Shown piece by piece: positions 25,847-33,910 of a stretch of DNA of 64,000 bases. The DNA comes from Cellulomonas sp. Leaf395 (GTDB taxonomy: Bacteria; Actinomycetota; Actinomycetes; Actinomycetales; Cellulomonadaceae), in contig NZ_LMQI01000001.1 in the NCBI RefSeq assembly GCF_001424125.1, forward strand, positions 1 through 64,000, read 5' to 3'. Every line of letters begins with the position of its first letter. Position 1 is the first letter of the stretch. The position numbers and the translations under genes are program-made. The notes beneath the pieces are model-generated. The model searched no databases, was not told where the DNA came from, and saw only the letters and a list, made by a program, of their open reading frames with translations.

Positions 25847-25872
25847 GTAGGTAGATCGATCGGTCTACCTAC
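25847..25872. promoter_or_regulatory. 26-bp inverted repeat, probable TetR operator
   Basis: GTAGGTAGA (25847-25855) and its exact complement TCTACCTAC (25864-25872) flank an eight-base centre TCGATCGG. It lies in the 110-bp gap between the TetR gene and the hydrolase gene, 20 bases before the hydrolase ATG, so binding would block the hydrolase promoter or leader. Confidence 0.75.
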
Positions 25873-25892
25873 GACGCGAGGGAGGAACCCCC

Positions 25893-26690
25893 ATGACCAC
25901 GAGCCCGCCCGTCCTGTTCATCCATGGTCTCTGGCTGCACGCGCGGTCCTGGGACGACTGGATCGACCACTTCTCCAGCGCGGGGTACGAGGCGTCCGCC
26001 GTCGGCTGGCCCGGCGACCCGGACTCGGTCGACGAGGCGCGGGCACACCCGGAAGCCATCGCCGACCACGGCATCGACGACGTCGTCGCGCACCTCGCGT
26101 CCGTCATCGCCGAGCTCGGCACCAAGCCGATCCTCGTCGGCCACTCCTTCGGCGGCATGATCGCGCAGAAGCTCCTGGGCGCCGAGCTCGCCGCAGCCGC
26201 GGTCGCCATCGACGCTGCCCAGATCAAGGGCGTGCTTCCCCTGCCCCTGTCGGCCCTCAAGGCGACCCTGCCGGTGTTCAAGAATCCCGCCAACCGGCAC
26301 CGCGCCGTCTCGCTGACCGCCGACCAGTTCCGGTTCGCCTTCGGGAACGCGATCCCGGCCGAGGAGTCGGACGCGCTCCACGAGCGCTGGACCATCCCCG
26401 CCCCCGGCCGGCCGTTGTTCGAGGCCGCGGCCGCCAACTTCGACCCGCACTCCCCGGCCAAGGTGAACACCGGCAACGAGGGCCGCGGGCCGCTGCTGCT
26501 GATCTCGGGCGGTCGCGACCACACCGTCCCGGAGGCGGTCACCAAGGCGACCCTGAAGCAGTACCGCCACAGCGAGGCGACCACCGACCTCCTCGACTTC
26601 CCGGACCGCGGCCACTCGCTGACCATCGACCACGGCTGGCGCGACGTCGCCGACGCGTCACTGGCCTGGCTCAAGGACCAGGGGATCTGA
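25893..26690 (+). CDS. Alpha/beta hydrolase
   Basis: A 265-residue alpha/beta-hydrolase. Oxyanion loop HGLWLHA (11-17), nucleophile elbow GHSFGG with S85, and the catalytic His in DRGHSL near residue 249; an acidic residue lies in GGRDHTV. It resembles the actinobacterial esterase/haloperoxidase-like group of unknown substrate. A GAGGGAGGA ribosome site precedes ATG 25893. An SDR gene starts two bases after its stop, and a divergent TetR controls the pair. Confidence 0.87.
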   Translation: MTTSPPVLFIHGLWLHARSWDDWIDHFSSAGYEASAVGWPGDPDSVDEARAHPEAIADHGIDDVVAHLASVIAELGTKPILVGHSFGGMIAQKLLGAELAAAAVAIDAAQIKGVLPLPLSALKATLPVFKNPANRHRAVSLTADQFRFAFGNAIPAEESDALHERWTIPAPGRPLFEAAAANFDPHSPAKVNTGNEGRGPLLLISGGRDHTVPEAVTKATLKQYRHSEATTDLLDFPDRGHSLTIDHGWRDVADASLAWLKDQGI

Positions 26691-26692
26691 CG

Positions 26693-27478
26693 GTGGATCT
26701 CCACCTGGAGGGGAGGACGGCCGTCGTCACGGGCGCCAGCAAGGGCATCGGACTGGCCATCACCCGCGCGCTGACCGCGGAGGGGGCGTCCGTCGTCGCA
26801 GGCGCGCTGCGCGGCAGCAGCGAGCTCGACGAGCTGAGCCGCACCGCTGACGTGCACCCCGTGTCGGTCGACCTGACCGCGCCCGACGGCCCGGCGCAGC
26901 TCGTCGCCGCCGCGGTCGACCGGTTCGGTGGCGTCGACCTCCTGGTGAACAACGTCGGCGCCGTCCGCCCTCGCCTCGACGGCTTCGTGGCACTCACCGA
27001 CGACGACTGGGAGTGGGCGCTGACCATCAACTTCCTGGCGGCCGTCCGCACCATGCGTGCCGCCATCCCCGCCATGTCCGGCCGGCCCGGGGCGAACATC
27101 GTCACCATCAGCTCCGTGAACGCCTTCCTGCCAGACCCTGGGGTCATCGACTACAGCGCCGCCAAGGGGGCGCTCACCAACCTGTGCAAGTCGCTGTCCA
27201 AGGAGCTCGGCCCGGACATCCGCGTCAACACGATCAGCCCGGGTCCCGTGCGGACCGACCTCTGGCTCGGCGCGGGCGGCGTCGCGGCAACCGTGGGGGG
27301 CGCCGCCGGGACCGACCCCGCCGACGTCGTCCGTCAGCAGGAGGCCGCCGCGGCGTCCGGCCGGTTCACCACGTCTGCCGAGATCGCCGACCTGGTGCTC
27401 TACCTGGCCAGCGATCGGGCGGCGAACATCACGGGGAGCGACATGGTCATCGACGGAGGGCTGATCACCACGCTGTGA
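26693..27478 (+). CDS. Short-chain dehydrogenase/reductase
   Basis: A 261-residue SDR. Cofactor motif TGASKGIG (13-20), NNVG (86-89) and the catalytic S141-Y154-K158 set (YSAAK) are present, and the C-terminus has the usual ASDRAANITGSDMVIDGG. The acidic or basic residue that would separate NAD from NADP preference is not clear. GTG 26693 follows AGGGGA and starts two bases after the hydrolase stop, so the two form one operon under the TetR. Confidence 0.88.
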   Translation: MDLHLEGRTAVVTGASKGIGLAITRALTAEGASVVAGALRGSSELDELSRTADVHPVSVDLTAPDGPAQLVAAAVDRFGGVDLLVNNVGAVRPRLDGFVALTDDDWEWALTINFLAAVRTMRAAIPAMSGRPGANIVTISSVNAFLPDPGVIDYSAAKGALTNLCKSLSKELGPDIRVNTISPGPVRTDLWLGAGGVAATVGGAAGTDPADVVRQQEAAAASGRFTTSAEIADLVLYLASDRAANITGSDMVIDGGLITTL

Positions 27479-27612
27479 CCGCCGCCTGCCCTCGGAGCGC
27501 CTCGTGCGCCGGCCACATGAGTGCCACGGCCTTCCGCAGTGACGAGGCGTCCCACGCGACGAGCCGACTGGCGTCTCCTTAAAGGTGTTCGCCGCCTCCG
27601 CGCCACTCCATC

Positions 27613-28074
27613 TCAGGTTTCAGATGCTGTCGGCGGAGCCGGACGCGTCGGCGAGAGCTGCTCGTGTTGGCGGGTCAGGATGAACACGGGGATCTGCCGC
27701 GCGATCCCTGCCTGCAGGTCCCCGAGTCTCGGGACGTCCGCGACCAGCATCGGCCACAGCGTCGCGCGTGCGGTGCCGTGCAGCTCCTCAGCCAGGACCG
27801 TGAAGGTGTCGGCCCCGAGCTCGACGGTGATCAGAGGGTTGGCCTTGAGGTTGTAGTACCAGTCCGGGTGTCTGTCCGATCCCCCGTTGGAGGCGACGAT
27901 CGCCCATCGGTCGTCGTCGACGGGAAAGCAGCTCAGCGGTGTGGTCCGCTCCACCGCGGACCTGGCACCGATCTGGTGGATCAGGATCACGACGTAGCCG
28001 GCCCACGACCCGCCGAGGCGACCGTTGCTCGCGCGGAACTCCTCGATGATCGCGGCGTTGTATTCGTCGTCCAT
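27613..28074 (-). CDS. F420-dependent (DDN-type) nitroreductase family protein
   Basis: A 153-residue protein of the deazaflavin-dependent nitroreductase/oxidoreductase family: LIHQIGARSAVERTTPLSC, WAIVASNGGSDRHPDWYYNLKANP and the split-barrel strand ITVELGADTF are typical. Members use cofactor F420 or bind quinones. ATG 28074 is preferred to a TTG at 28098. It is the last gene of the minus-strand run that begins with the SRPBCC protein and ArsR regulator, 16 bases after the DHFR-like gene. Confidence 0.82.
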   Translation of the reverse strand: MDDEYNAAIIEEFRASNGRLGGSWAGYVVILIHQIGARSAVERTTPLSCFPVDDDRWAIVASNGGSDRHPDWYYNLKANPLITVELGADTFTVLAEELHGTARATLWPMLVADVPRLGDLQAGIARQIPVFILTRQHEQLSPTRPAPPTASET

Positions 28075-28090
28075 GCGAGCTGTTCCAGAC

Positions 28091-28663
28091 TCAGCCAAGC
28101 TCGTAGCTCAGGCTGAGACGGCCGTCGGCAAGCTGTTCGACCTTCCGCAGCTCGAGTCCACGACGAACGGGCGTCGCGAAAAGGGCAGTCCCTTCACCTG
28201 CGATCAGCGGATAGACAAGGAGTCTGAGCTCGTCGACAAGCCCGGCGTCGATCAGGCTCGCCGTGGTTCGAGCTCCGCCGACGAGGTAGATGTCCTTCCC
28301 CGACTGCCGCTTGAGGGAGTCGATCTCGTCGAGCGTCGTCACGAAGTTCGTCTGTGTCCATTGCGCCGAGGCCACGCTGCCAGACAGCACGTAGTGAGGA
28401 GTCTGCGCAGCGAAGCGCGCCCACTCGACCTCGCCCTGGGTCGGTACCTCCCCGCTGAGCGGGTGGCGCTTGGTCGGCTCGTTCTGGATCTCGGTCCAGT
28501 ACTGCTCGTAGGTCGGATACATGCCCCCTCCAAGCAGGCACGCGTCCACCTGTGGCGTGAGGCCGAAGTCCTCCGACCAGCCGTCTACCCAATCAGCAAC
28601 CCCTTCAGGTCCCGCCACCTTTCCGTCCAGAGACAGCTTCATTCCGCCGATCAGCTTCCGCAT
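28091..28663 (-). CDS. Dihydrofolate reductase-like (RibD_C) family protein
   Basis: A 190-residue RibD_C protein: start strand KLIGGMKLSLDGKVAGPEG, ACLLGGGMYPTY, DIYLVGGARTTASLIDAGLVDELRL split over two strands, and LLVYPLIAGEGTALF. This family is very often encoded next to an ArsR plus SRPBCC pair, as here. The substrate is unknown. AAGGAG lies just before ATG 28663, inside the end of the regulator gene. Confidence 0.82.
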   Translation of the reverse strand: MRKLIGGMKLSLDGKVAGPEGVADWVDGWSEDFGLTPQVDACLLGGGMYPTYEQYWTEIQNEPTKRHPLSGEVPTQGEVEWARFAAQTPHYVLSGSVASAQWTQTNFVTTLDEIDSLKRQSGKDIYLVGGARTTASLIDAGLVDELRLLVYPLIAGEGTALFATPVRRGLELRKVEQLADGRLSLSYELG

Positions 28664-28664
28664 G

Positions 28665-29012
28665 TCACGACTCCTTGTCCTTCTCGCTCTCGAGGTGGTC
28701 CATCAATGCTTCGAGCCGGCCGTCCCAATCGCTGGCGAGCGCCGCCAGGAACTGTTGTGCGACCCGCATCGGCGCGGACCGCAGCCGATACCGCACCCTG
28801 CGCCTCTCGCCCGGCTCGGCCGTCACCAGACCGGCCTCTGCCAACAGAGCGAGATGCTTGGCGATCGCCTGACGCGTGATCGGGAGGCGATCGGCCAGGT
28901 CCGTCGCCGTGGCAGGACCTGCAGCGGCCAACGTCGCCAAGATGCCGCGCCGGGTCGGGTCGGCCAGTGCGACGAAGACCTGTTCGGCCACCGACTCCTG
29001 GTCAGGCGGCAT
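28665..29012 (-). CDS. ArsR-family regulator
   Basis: A 115-residue winged-helix repressor: FVALADPTRRGILATLA, TDLADRLPITRQAIAKHLALLAEAGLV and the wing GERRRVRYRL. It has no Cys metal-binding site, so it belongs to the non-metal group that is encoded with SRPBCC proteins. It overlaps the SRPBCC gene by 11 bases and ends one base before the DHFR-like gene. Two inverted repeats at 29451 and 29480 in the operon promoter are its likely targets. Confidence 0.88.
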   Translation of the reverse strand: MPPDQESVAEQVFVALADPTRRGILATLAAAGPATATDLADRLPITRQAIAKHLALLAEAGLVTAEPGERRRVRYRLRSAPMRVAQQFLAALASDWDGRLEALMDHLESEKDKES

Positions 29013-29433
29013 CGAGGAACTCGATCAGTTCGCCTAGCTCAAGCGCCCAGCCCTTGACGTTGCCCTCGTACGCCCTCCGGTAGGCCCCGTCCGGTAGCTG
29101 GGCGAAACCGGACTCGACCACCGTCAGCCGCGTGCCCGTTCCGTTCGCTACCAGGGTGAACTCGACATAGGTGCGTCGCGGGTCGTCACCCGGCAGCCCA
29201 AAGACCTGCCAGGTGAAACCGAAGACTTTCGGCTCCTCGACACGTTCGACTCGGAAGTCCTGCCTCTCGCCGCTCGTCCAGGTCATCCGCCCCGGCCCCC
29301 CGGGTCGCAGGTCGAGCGTCGCCTCGTCGCCGAACCACGCTCCCAGACCCTCGGCCGTCGTGAGTGCCCCCCACACCTTGGCCGGCGGGTGAGCGATCTC
29401 TACGGTCCGCTCGATCCGATCCGGGAATCCCAT
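29002..29433 (-). CDS. SRPBCC (AHSA1-type) protein
   Basis: A 143-residue START-like ligand-binding protein of the AHSA1 group: IERTVEIAHPPAKVWGALTT, GLGAWFG, GRMTWTSGER and the terminal helix AYEGNVKGWALELGELIEFL. Such proteins paired with ArsR probably bind hydrophobic ligands. ATG 29433 is chosen because GGAGGG lies five bases upstream; the in-frame ATG at 29445 has no ribosome site. It is the first gene of the operon running down to 27613. Confidence 0.85.
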   Translation of the reverse strand: MGFPDRIERTVEIAHPPAKVWGALTTAEGLGAWFGDEATLDLRPGGPGRMTWTSGERQDFRVERVEEPKVFGFTWQVFGLPGDDPRRTYVEFTLVANGTGTRLTVVESGFAQLPDGAYRRAYEGNVKGWALELGELIEFLDAA

Positions 29434-29450
29434 CGCGCCCTCCATGCACT

Positions 29451-29468
29451 AGCAACCATTGAGTTGCT
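29451..29468. promoter_or_regulatory. Operator 1 (AGCAAC-N6-GTTGCT)
   Basis: A perfect inverted repeat with six-base arms and a six-base centre, located over the expected transcription start of the SRPBCC-ArsR operon. A second site with the same layout lies 29 bases away at 29480. Two equal sites of this design in the operon promoter point to ArsR binding. Confidence 0.75.
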
Positions 29469-29472
29469 ATGG

Positions 29473-29501
29473 ACGGTAGCGCAACTGATAGGTTGCGTCA
29501 A
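29473..29501 (-). promoter_or_regulatory. SigA-type promoter of the SRPBCC-ArsR operon
   Basis: On the minus strand, TTGACG (29501-29496) and TACCGT (29478-29473) are separated by 17 bases. Both fit the vegetative sigma consensus (TTGAC, TAnnnT). The spacer holds operator 2, and operator 1 covers the start point. Confidence 0.7.
29480..29497. promoter_or_regulatory. Operator 2 (CGCAAC-N6-GTTGCG)
   Basis: A perfect inverted repeat with the same GCAAC-N6-GTTGC core as operator 1. It fills the spacer between the -35 and -10 boxes of the operon promoter, so a bound repressor would exclude RNA polymerase. Confidence 0.75.
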
Positions 29502-30007
29502 GGACGCCGGCGGCGGGCCGGCATCACGGTCAATCTCCCCGCACGTGAGCACGCCCCGCACCGCGAGCGATGTCGCCGACGAACTACATGCTCGCCACGA
29601 CGAGCGACGCGAGATCCGGGCTGCCCGAGGATCACCACCAGGCGGCCGAGCTGGCGTACGCCTGGTACGCGAGGCCCGGCCGGGCCCGACGGAGACAGGC
29701 CTCGAGCCCCCGCCCTCTGCAGCACGAGCTCGAAGCGCCGCCTTCTTCACCAACCCGAGGGGACACCCCACAGCCAGGCCGGGAACCGCCGTACGGGGCG
29801 CTTCCGAGCTCGGCGTCGGAGCCGCGACGAGACTGGCACCTCTTGGTGTCGAGACGCAGGACAGATTGCCCGGCTGCGAGCGCACTCCTTGACCGAATGC
29901 CTCGCGATGAGCGTGCTCGTCCAATGACACCGCCTCCACCTGGCGGGCTCTCGCGGCCGGCTCCCCGACGTGGTCCTTGCCGCCGAGTAGCGATGTAGCC
30001 GCCGGGT
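29500..30007. other. Gene-free stretch with an IS-end-like 22-base repeat
   Basis: No convincing gene is present; frames in this stretch have atypical codon use. At 29847-29868 lies a 22-base sequence (TGTCGAGACGCAG onward) that recurs with one mismatch at 33578-33599 in the same orientation. Such isolated repeats in gene-poor stretches look like ends left behind by an insertion sequence, but no transposase was recognised. Confidence 0.45.
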
Positions 30008-31240
30008 TCACCAGGGGAGGTAGTAGGTGAGGAGGTCGGCGGTGACCGGCGGGAACAGGGCACCGAAGAACTCGGCGTCCGGTGCGTAGACGTCGGGGTA
30101 GAGGCGCTCGAGGCCCTGGATGCCGAACTGACCGAGGAGCAGCGCCGGAAGGCGGTCCGGGGCCACGCCCGCGCCCTTGGCGACGCCGGGCGCCTGCATG
30201 GGGCCGCCGACCTCGACGGGGCCAAGCCCGGCGTCCGTGGTCCACGGCAGCCGGTAGTGGCGGCCGAACGTCGAGATCACGACGTCCCGGCCGAGCCCGG
30301 CGGCGCGCAGTCGCGCCGTGAGCACCGGGCGCAGCGCGTCCAGCGCCAGCTCGGGGCGCTCCAGCCGCGCGTAGTACTGCGTCGCGTCGGTCCCGCCCGG
30401 CTCGAGGAGGTCCGCCCAGGCCCGTCCCGGCGTGGTGAGCGGCCGGTGCACGATCGTCAGCGGCTCGCCGAGCCCGCGCAGGGCGTCGAGGAGGTCGTGC
30501 GCCGCCGCCGTGTCCGCCGCGGCCGCCTCCGCGATGAGCAGCCCCTCGTCCGGGGGTCCCGTCCGCGCCGACGCGACGACGATGCCGTCGCGCTCGAGGA
30601 CCCGCATAGTGCTGCCCTCGTGCGCGAGCAGCCAGCGCCAGCGCTCCTCCGGGTGCGGCATCGCCACGTCGTACGGGGCCTGGGCCGCCTCCTGCAGCGC
30701 GACGAGCGCCGGGATGTCGGCCGTCGTCGCCTCGCGGAGGACCGATCCGGCCGGCGCGTCGCGATGGGCCGACGCGGGCTCGCCGGTCCCGGACCCGGGT
30801 GACGGCGACTCGCGCAGCGCTCGTGCCCGGGGGATGTCGATCGCGTACTCGTAGCCGAAGAGCCGGTAGAAGTACGGGATCCCGATCATGACCTGGACCA
30901 GGTGCCCGCGGTCGCGCGAGCGGTCGTGCGCCCAGCCCATCAGGGCACGGACCAGGCCCCGGCCCTCGTACCCGGAGTCGGTGGCCACCAGCTCGACCTG
31001 ACCCGCCAGGAGCACGACGTCGCCGACCCGGACCGTCTCGTCGAGCAGCGTCGCGGTCGAGACCACGCGGTCGCCGTCCACCACGACGGCGCACGCGTCC
31101 CAGCCGAGCTCGCCCTCCACGACGAGCCGGTGGTCCAGCGCATCCGGCTCCTCGCCGCGTTCGACGAGCAGCGTCCCGATCTGGTCGAGGTCGGACGGTC
31201 GGGCTGTGCGGAGCTCGAGCCCGCCGGGCGTCGTCGTCAT
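30008..31240 (-). CDS. GNAT acetyltransferase, two-domain (Eis-like size)
   Basis: A 410-residue protein. The N-terminal GNAT domain (about 5-145) has the acetyl-CoA loop YEGRGLVRALMGWA and a YFYRLFGYEYAI strand. A second GNAT-like part follows (about 170-270), then a C-terminal domain ending in LLTYYLPW. Length and the YFY-x-LFGYE motif recall Eis-type lysine/aminoglycoside acetyltransferases with a C-terminal sterol-carrier-like domain, but identity cannot be fixed by eye. ATG 31240 begins the homology; no strong ribosome site is seen. It stands alone. Confidence 0.75.
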   Translation of the reverse strand: MTTTPGGLELRTARPSDLDQIGTLLVERGEEPDALDHRLVVEGELGWDACAVVVDGDRVVSTATLLDETVRVGDVVLLAGQVELVATDSGYEGRGLVRALMGWAHDRSRDRGHLVQVMIGIPYFYRLFGYEYAIDIPRARALRESPSPGSGTGEPASAHRDAPAGSVLREATTADIPALVALQEAAQAPYDVAMPHPEERWRWLLAHEGSTMRVLERDGIVVASARTGPPDEGLLIAEAAAADTAAAHDLLDALRGLGEPLTIVHRPLTTPGRAWADLLEPGGTDATQYYARLERPELALDALRPVLTARLRAAGLGRDVVISTFGRHYRLPWTTDAGLGPVEVGGPMQAPGVAKGAGVAPDRLPALLLGQFGIQGLERLYPDVYAPDAEFFGALFPPVTADLLTYYLPW

Positions 31241-31611
31241 GGTCCGCAGCCTCGCCCTCTCCCGGTGCCGGGTCCAGCCGATTGTCGGACCTGGCCTCGA
31301 CGAGGCAGCCGGATCTGCTGTTCCTGGTCTACTCCTGACCTGCGCCCTCTGGCGACGGTCGCCGAACGGTCGGCCGGGCCGGGTCCGCGCTCCACGTCCG
31401 TGAGACCCACACAGTGCGCATCGAGTCGATGTACGCCTGAACCACCACCGGACCATCGCTCTTGCGGCTCGGTGTCAGGTGCGGTGGGAGGCGTCACACA
31501 TGGTTTGTCATCGACACCGTGGCGCCGGGCGGACCTCGTGCCTTGCGGCTCGACGGAGCGTGTTCGTCCTGTGCGTGTACACGCCGTCCTCCGCACATCA
31601 TCGGGAGGCAC
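31241..31611. other. Gene-free stretch
   Basis: No supported gene. The only repeat noted is CTTGCGGCTCG, present at about 31461 and 31543. It should contain the promoter of the minus-strand acetyltransferase and the end of the epoxide hydrolase gene. No hairpin of note. Confidence 0.4.
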
Positions 31612-32775
31612 TCATGAGGCGCGGAGGCCCCTCAGGCCGGTACGCAGTTCGCTGACGAGGATCTCGGGCTGCTCGAGAGCAGCGAAGTGTCCACCCCTGT
31701 CGGCGAGGCCGACGTGGATCAGGTTGCTGTACGCGGCCTCGATCCAGCTTCTCGGCAACCGCGGGATGTCTCGCGGGAAGACGGTCACGGCGACCGGCAG
31801 CGTGAGCTTCGGACCGGCCATGGTCGCCGATCGGTTCTCCCAGTAGATCCGGGCGGACGACGCCGCACTGTTGGTGAACCAGGAGAGCGATATCGCATCC
31901 AGCATGGTGTCGATGCTGAGCGTGTCCTCGGCGAGCCCACGGTTGTCCGTCTTGGACTGGAACTTCTCGTAGATCCAGGCCGCCTGGCCGGCAGGCGAAT
32001 CCGCCAGTGCGAACCCGACAGTCGCCGGCTTCGTGGCCTGCAGGTGGTTGGACCCGCCGAGCGGGCCGGCGTAGAGGGCCAGGCCGTCCACCGCGTGGCG
32101 CTCTTCGGGAGTCAGCGTCTCGGGAACGTGCTCCGGGAATGCGTATGGCGTGCTCAGGTGAATTCCGAGGAGACCCTCAGGTTTCATCGCGCCTAGGACC
32201 GTGGTGATGGCAGCCCCCCAGTCGCCGCCATGGGCCGACCAGGACCGGTACCCGAGTCGGTGCATGAGCTCCGTCCACGCTCCGGCGATGCGGGTGACGT
32301 CCCATCCTGCGTCGGTCGGCTTGCCCGAGAATCCGAATCCCGGGAGGGACGGGATGACGATGTCGAAGGAGTCCGTGGCATCCCCTCCGAACGCGACGGG
32401 ATCCGTGAGCGGCCCGATCAACCTCAGGAAGTCCGCGATCGACGTCGGCCATCCGTGCGTCAGGAGCAGGGGCAGCGCGTCGGGGTTCGCGGACCTGACA
32501 TGGAGGAAGTGGATGTCGAGGCCGTCGATCGTGGTCAGAAACTGAGGGAAGGAGTTGAATCCGGTCTCGAAGCGGCGCCAGTCGTACTCGTGCTCCCAGT
32601 ACGAGACGAGCGATCTGGCGTTCTCCACGGGGACGCCCTGCGACCAGTCGCGGACCGTCTCCCGATCTGGCCAGCGGGTCCGGGCAAGCCGTTCCTTGAG
32701 GTCATCGACCTCCGCGTCCGGGATGGCGACGCGGAACGGGCGGATGTCGGCGGGTGCAGGACTGGATGCGGTCAT
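31612..32775 (-). CDS. Epoxide hydrolase
   Basis: A 387-residue alpha/beta-hydrolase with an epoxide hydrolase N-terminal domain (FRVAIPDAEVDDLKERLART, about 14-33). HGWP (107-110) is the oxyanion motif, the nucleophile is D185 in HGGDWG, and the catalytic His lies in RGGHFAALEQP near residue 365. It opens epoxides to diols through an ester intermediate, most likely in the cytoplasm. ATG 32775 follows GGGAGA. It is divergent from a TetR regulator and has two near-identical palindromes in the gap. Confidence 0.9.
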   Translation of the reverse strand: MTASSPAPADIRPFRVAIPDAEVDDLKERLARTRWPDRETVRDWSQGVPVENARSLVSYWEHEYDWRRFETGFNSFPQFLTTIDGLDIHFLHVRSANPDALPLLLTHGWPTSIADFLRLIGPLTDPVAFGGDATDSFDIVIPSLPGFGFSGKPTDAGWDVTRIAGAWTELMHRLGYRSWSAHGGDWGAAITTVLGAMKPEGLLGIHLSTPYAFPEHVPETLTPEERHAVDGLALYAGPLGGSNHLQATKPATVGFALADSPAGQAAWIYEKFQSKTDNRGLAEDTLSIDTMLDAISLSWFTNSAASSARIYWENRSATMAGPKLTLPVAVTVFPRDIPRLPRSWIEAAYSNLIHVGLADRGGHFAALEQPEILVSELRTGLRGLRAS

Positions 32776-32817
32776 CGTCTGTCTCCCGTCGGCTGTGGTG
32801 CACGCGCACCGACCGGC

Positions 32818-32837
32818 GTTGCACACTGGTGTGCAAC
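32818..32837. promoter_or_regulatory. Palindromic operator 1 of the epoxide hydrolase/TetR pair
   Basis: GTTGCACACTGGTGTGCAAC is a 20-base inverted repeat with only the central pair mismatched. It lies between the divergent genes, 28 bases centre to centre from the second copy at 32847. Confidence 0.8.
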
Positions 32838-32846
32838 CTAGGCGCA

Positions 32847-32864
32847 TTGCACACCGGTGTGCAA
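32847..32864. promoter_or_regulatory. Palindromic operator 2 of the epoxide hydrolase/TetR pair
   Basis: TTGCACACCGGTGTGCAA is a perfect 18-base palindrome and the second copy of the site at 32818. It lies directly before, or under, the start of the TetR gene, consistent with autorepression. Confidence 0.82.
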
Positions 32865-32874
32865 CCATGAGGCC

Positions 32875-33477
32875 GTGCAGAACGAACCCTCCGGTCCTCG
32901 TGGCGGTGACACCCGGGAGCGACTCCTCGACGTGGCGATCGAGGTCCTCGGGACGACCCCGGACGCGCGCATGGGCGACGTGGCCTCGGCCGCTGGGGTG
33001 GTCAGACGGACCGTCTACGGCTACTTCCCGACCCGGTCCGACCTCCTGGTGGCACTTGCGCGACGCGCCGTGAGCGAGATCGCCGCGGTCCTCGCCGAAG
33101 ATGCACCCGTCGGCAAGGCGGCCGACGTGGCGTGGGCCGACTTCATCGCCCGCCTCTGGCCGATGACACACCGCTACCGGGTGCTCGTGGTCCTCCGGCG
33201 CGGTGAGTTCGGAGAGGGCATCCACGCCCTTCTCGGAGACGTCGAGCAGTCACTTGCTGACCTGGTCGAACGGGGTCAGCGCAGTGGGGCGTTCGGGCGA
33301 CACCTTCCCGCGGGCGTCCTCAGCCAGGCGGCCTGGTCGGCGGTGTTCACCATCGCCGACGACGAGCTGTCGCGGATGGAGCTCGACGTCTCCGCGGTGA
33401 TCCTGACCAGCCTGCTCATGCTGGGCGTTCCAGAATCACGCGCGAAGGTTCTGGCCGAGCAGGCGGGTCGGGCCTGA
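32875..33477 (+). CDS. TetR-family regulator
   Basis: A regulator of about 200 residues. The HTH is in the first 55 residues (TRERLLDVAIEVLG; VRRTVYGYFPTRSDLLVALARRAV). The C-terminal domain is typical in length and has no clear ligand motif. GTG 32875 is taken as start; an in-frame GTG at 32857 would lie inside the operator. It is divergent from the epoxide hydrolase and very likely represses both genes through the palindromes at 32818 and 32847. Confidence 0.85.
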   Translation: MQNEPSGPRGGDTRERLLDVAIEVLGTTPDARMGDVASAAGVVRRTVYGYFPTRSDLLVALARRAVSEIAAVLAEDAPVGKAADVAWADFIARLWPMTHRYRVLVVLRRGEFGEGIHALLGDVEQSLADLVERGQRSGAFGRHLPAGVLSQAAWSAVFTIADDELSRMELDVSAVILTSLLMLGVPESRAKVLAEQAGRA

Positions 33478-33910
33478 GCCGAGGAACGTGGGTCGATCGA
33501 ACTTGTAGGGGCAATGGTGGGGTGGTCGGGCCTACCTCACGGACTAGTGGTGGACCAGGACAGATCGGGTAGTCAGATGTCGAGATGCAGGACAGATTGA
33601 CCGCGGCTGTGCGGCGAGCTTTGACCGGTCGGCCCGGCCGGCCCGGTCCGGTCAAAGTACGGAGCGATCGCCCCCGACGTCGAACGCGTCGTCCATCTCG
33701 AGAAGGCGGTCGTCCGGGAACGGCTGAAGGTTCGCGCGCGCGACGAGTACCTCTGAGCCCGTTTCGACGCCCTGCGCAACCGGTCGGACCGCTGGTGCTC
33801 GATGACCCGCGCGGCAACCGGATGACGATGAAGCGCGCCTACGTCGCACGCGGGACCTCACCGTCAACACGCAAGAACGGGCTGCTCCATCGATGCCGGA
33901 GCCCGGACCG
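33478..33910. other. Gene-poor, eroded stretch with repeat and hairpin
   Basis: Contains the second copy of the 22-base repeat (33578-33599), a nearby shorter copy of CAGGACAGAT (33556-33565), and an inverted repeat TTTGACCGG / CCGGTCAAA (33620-33656, nine-base arms). A short protein-like frame, 33652-33756, ends in VRARDEYL and a stop, and may be a gene remnant. No intact gene is supported. The mix of repeats and broken frames suggests a former mobile insertion. Confidence 0.45.

Noticed and set aside
31461..31553. Repeated CTTGCGGCTCG as operator
   Set aside because: Only two copies, not palindromic, and could be chance at this composition.
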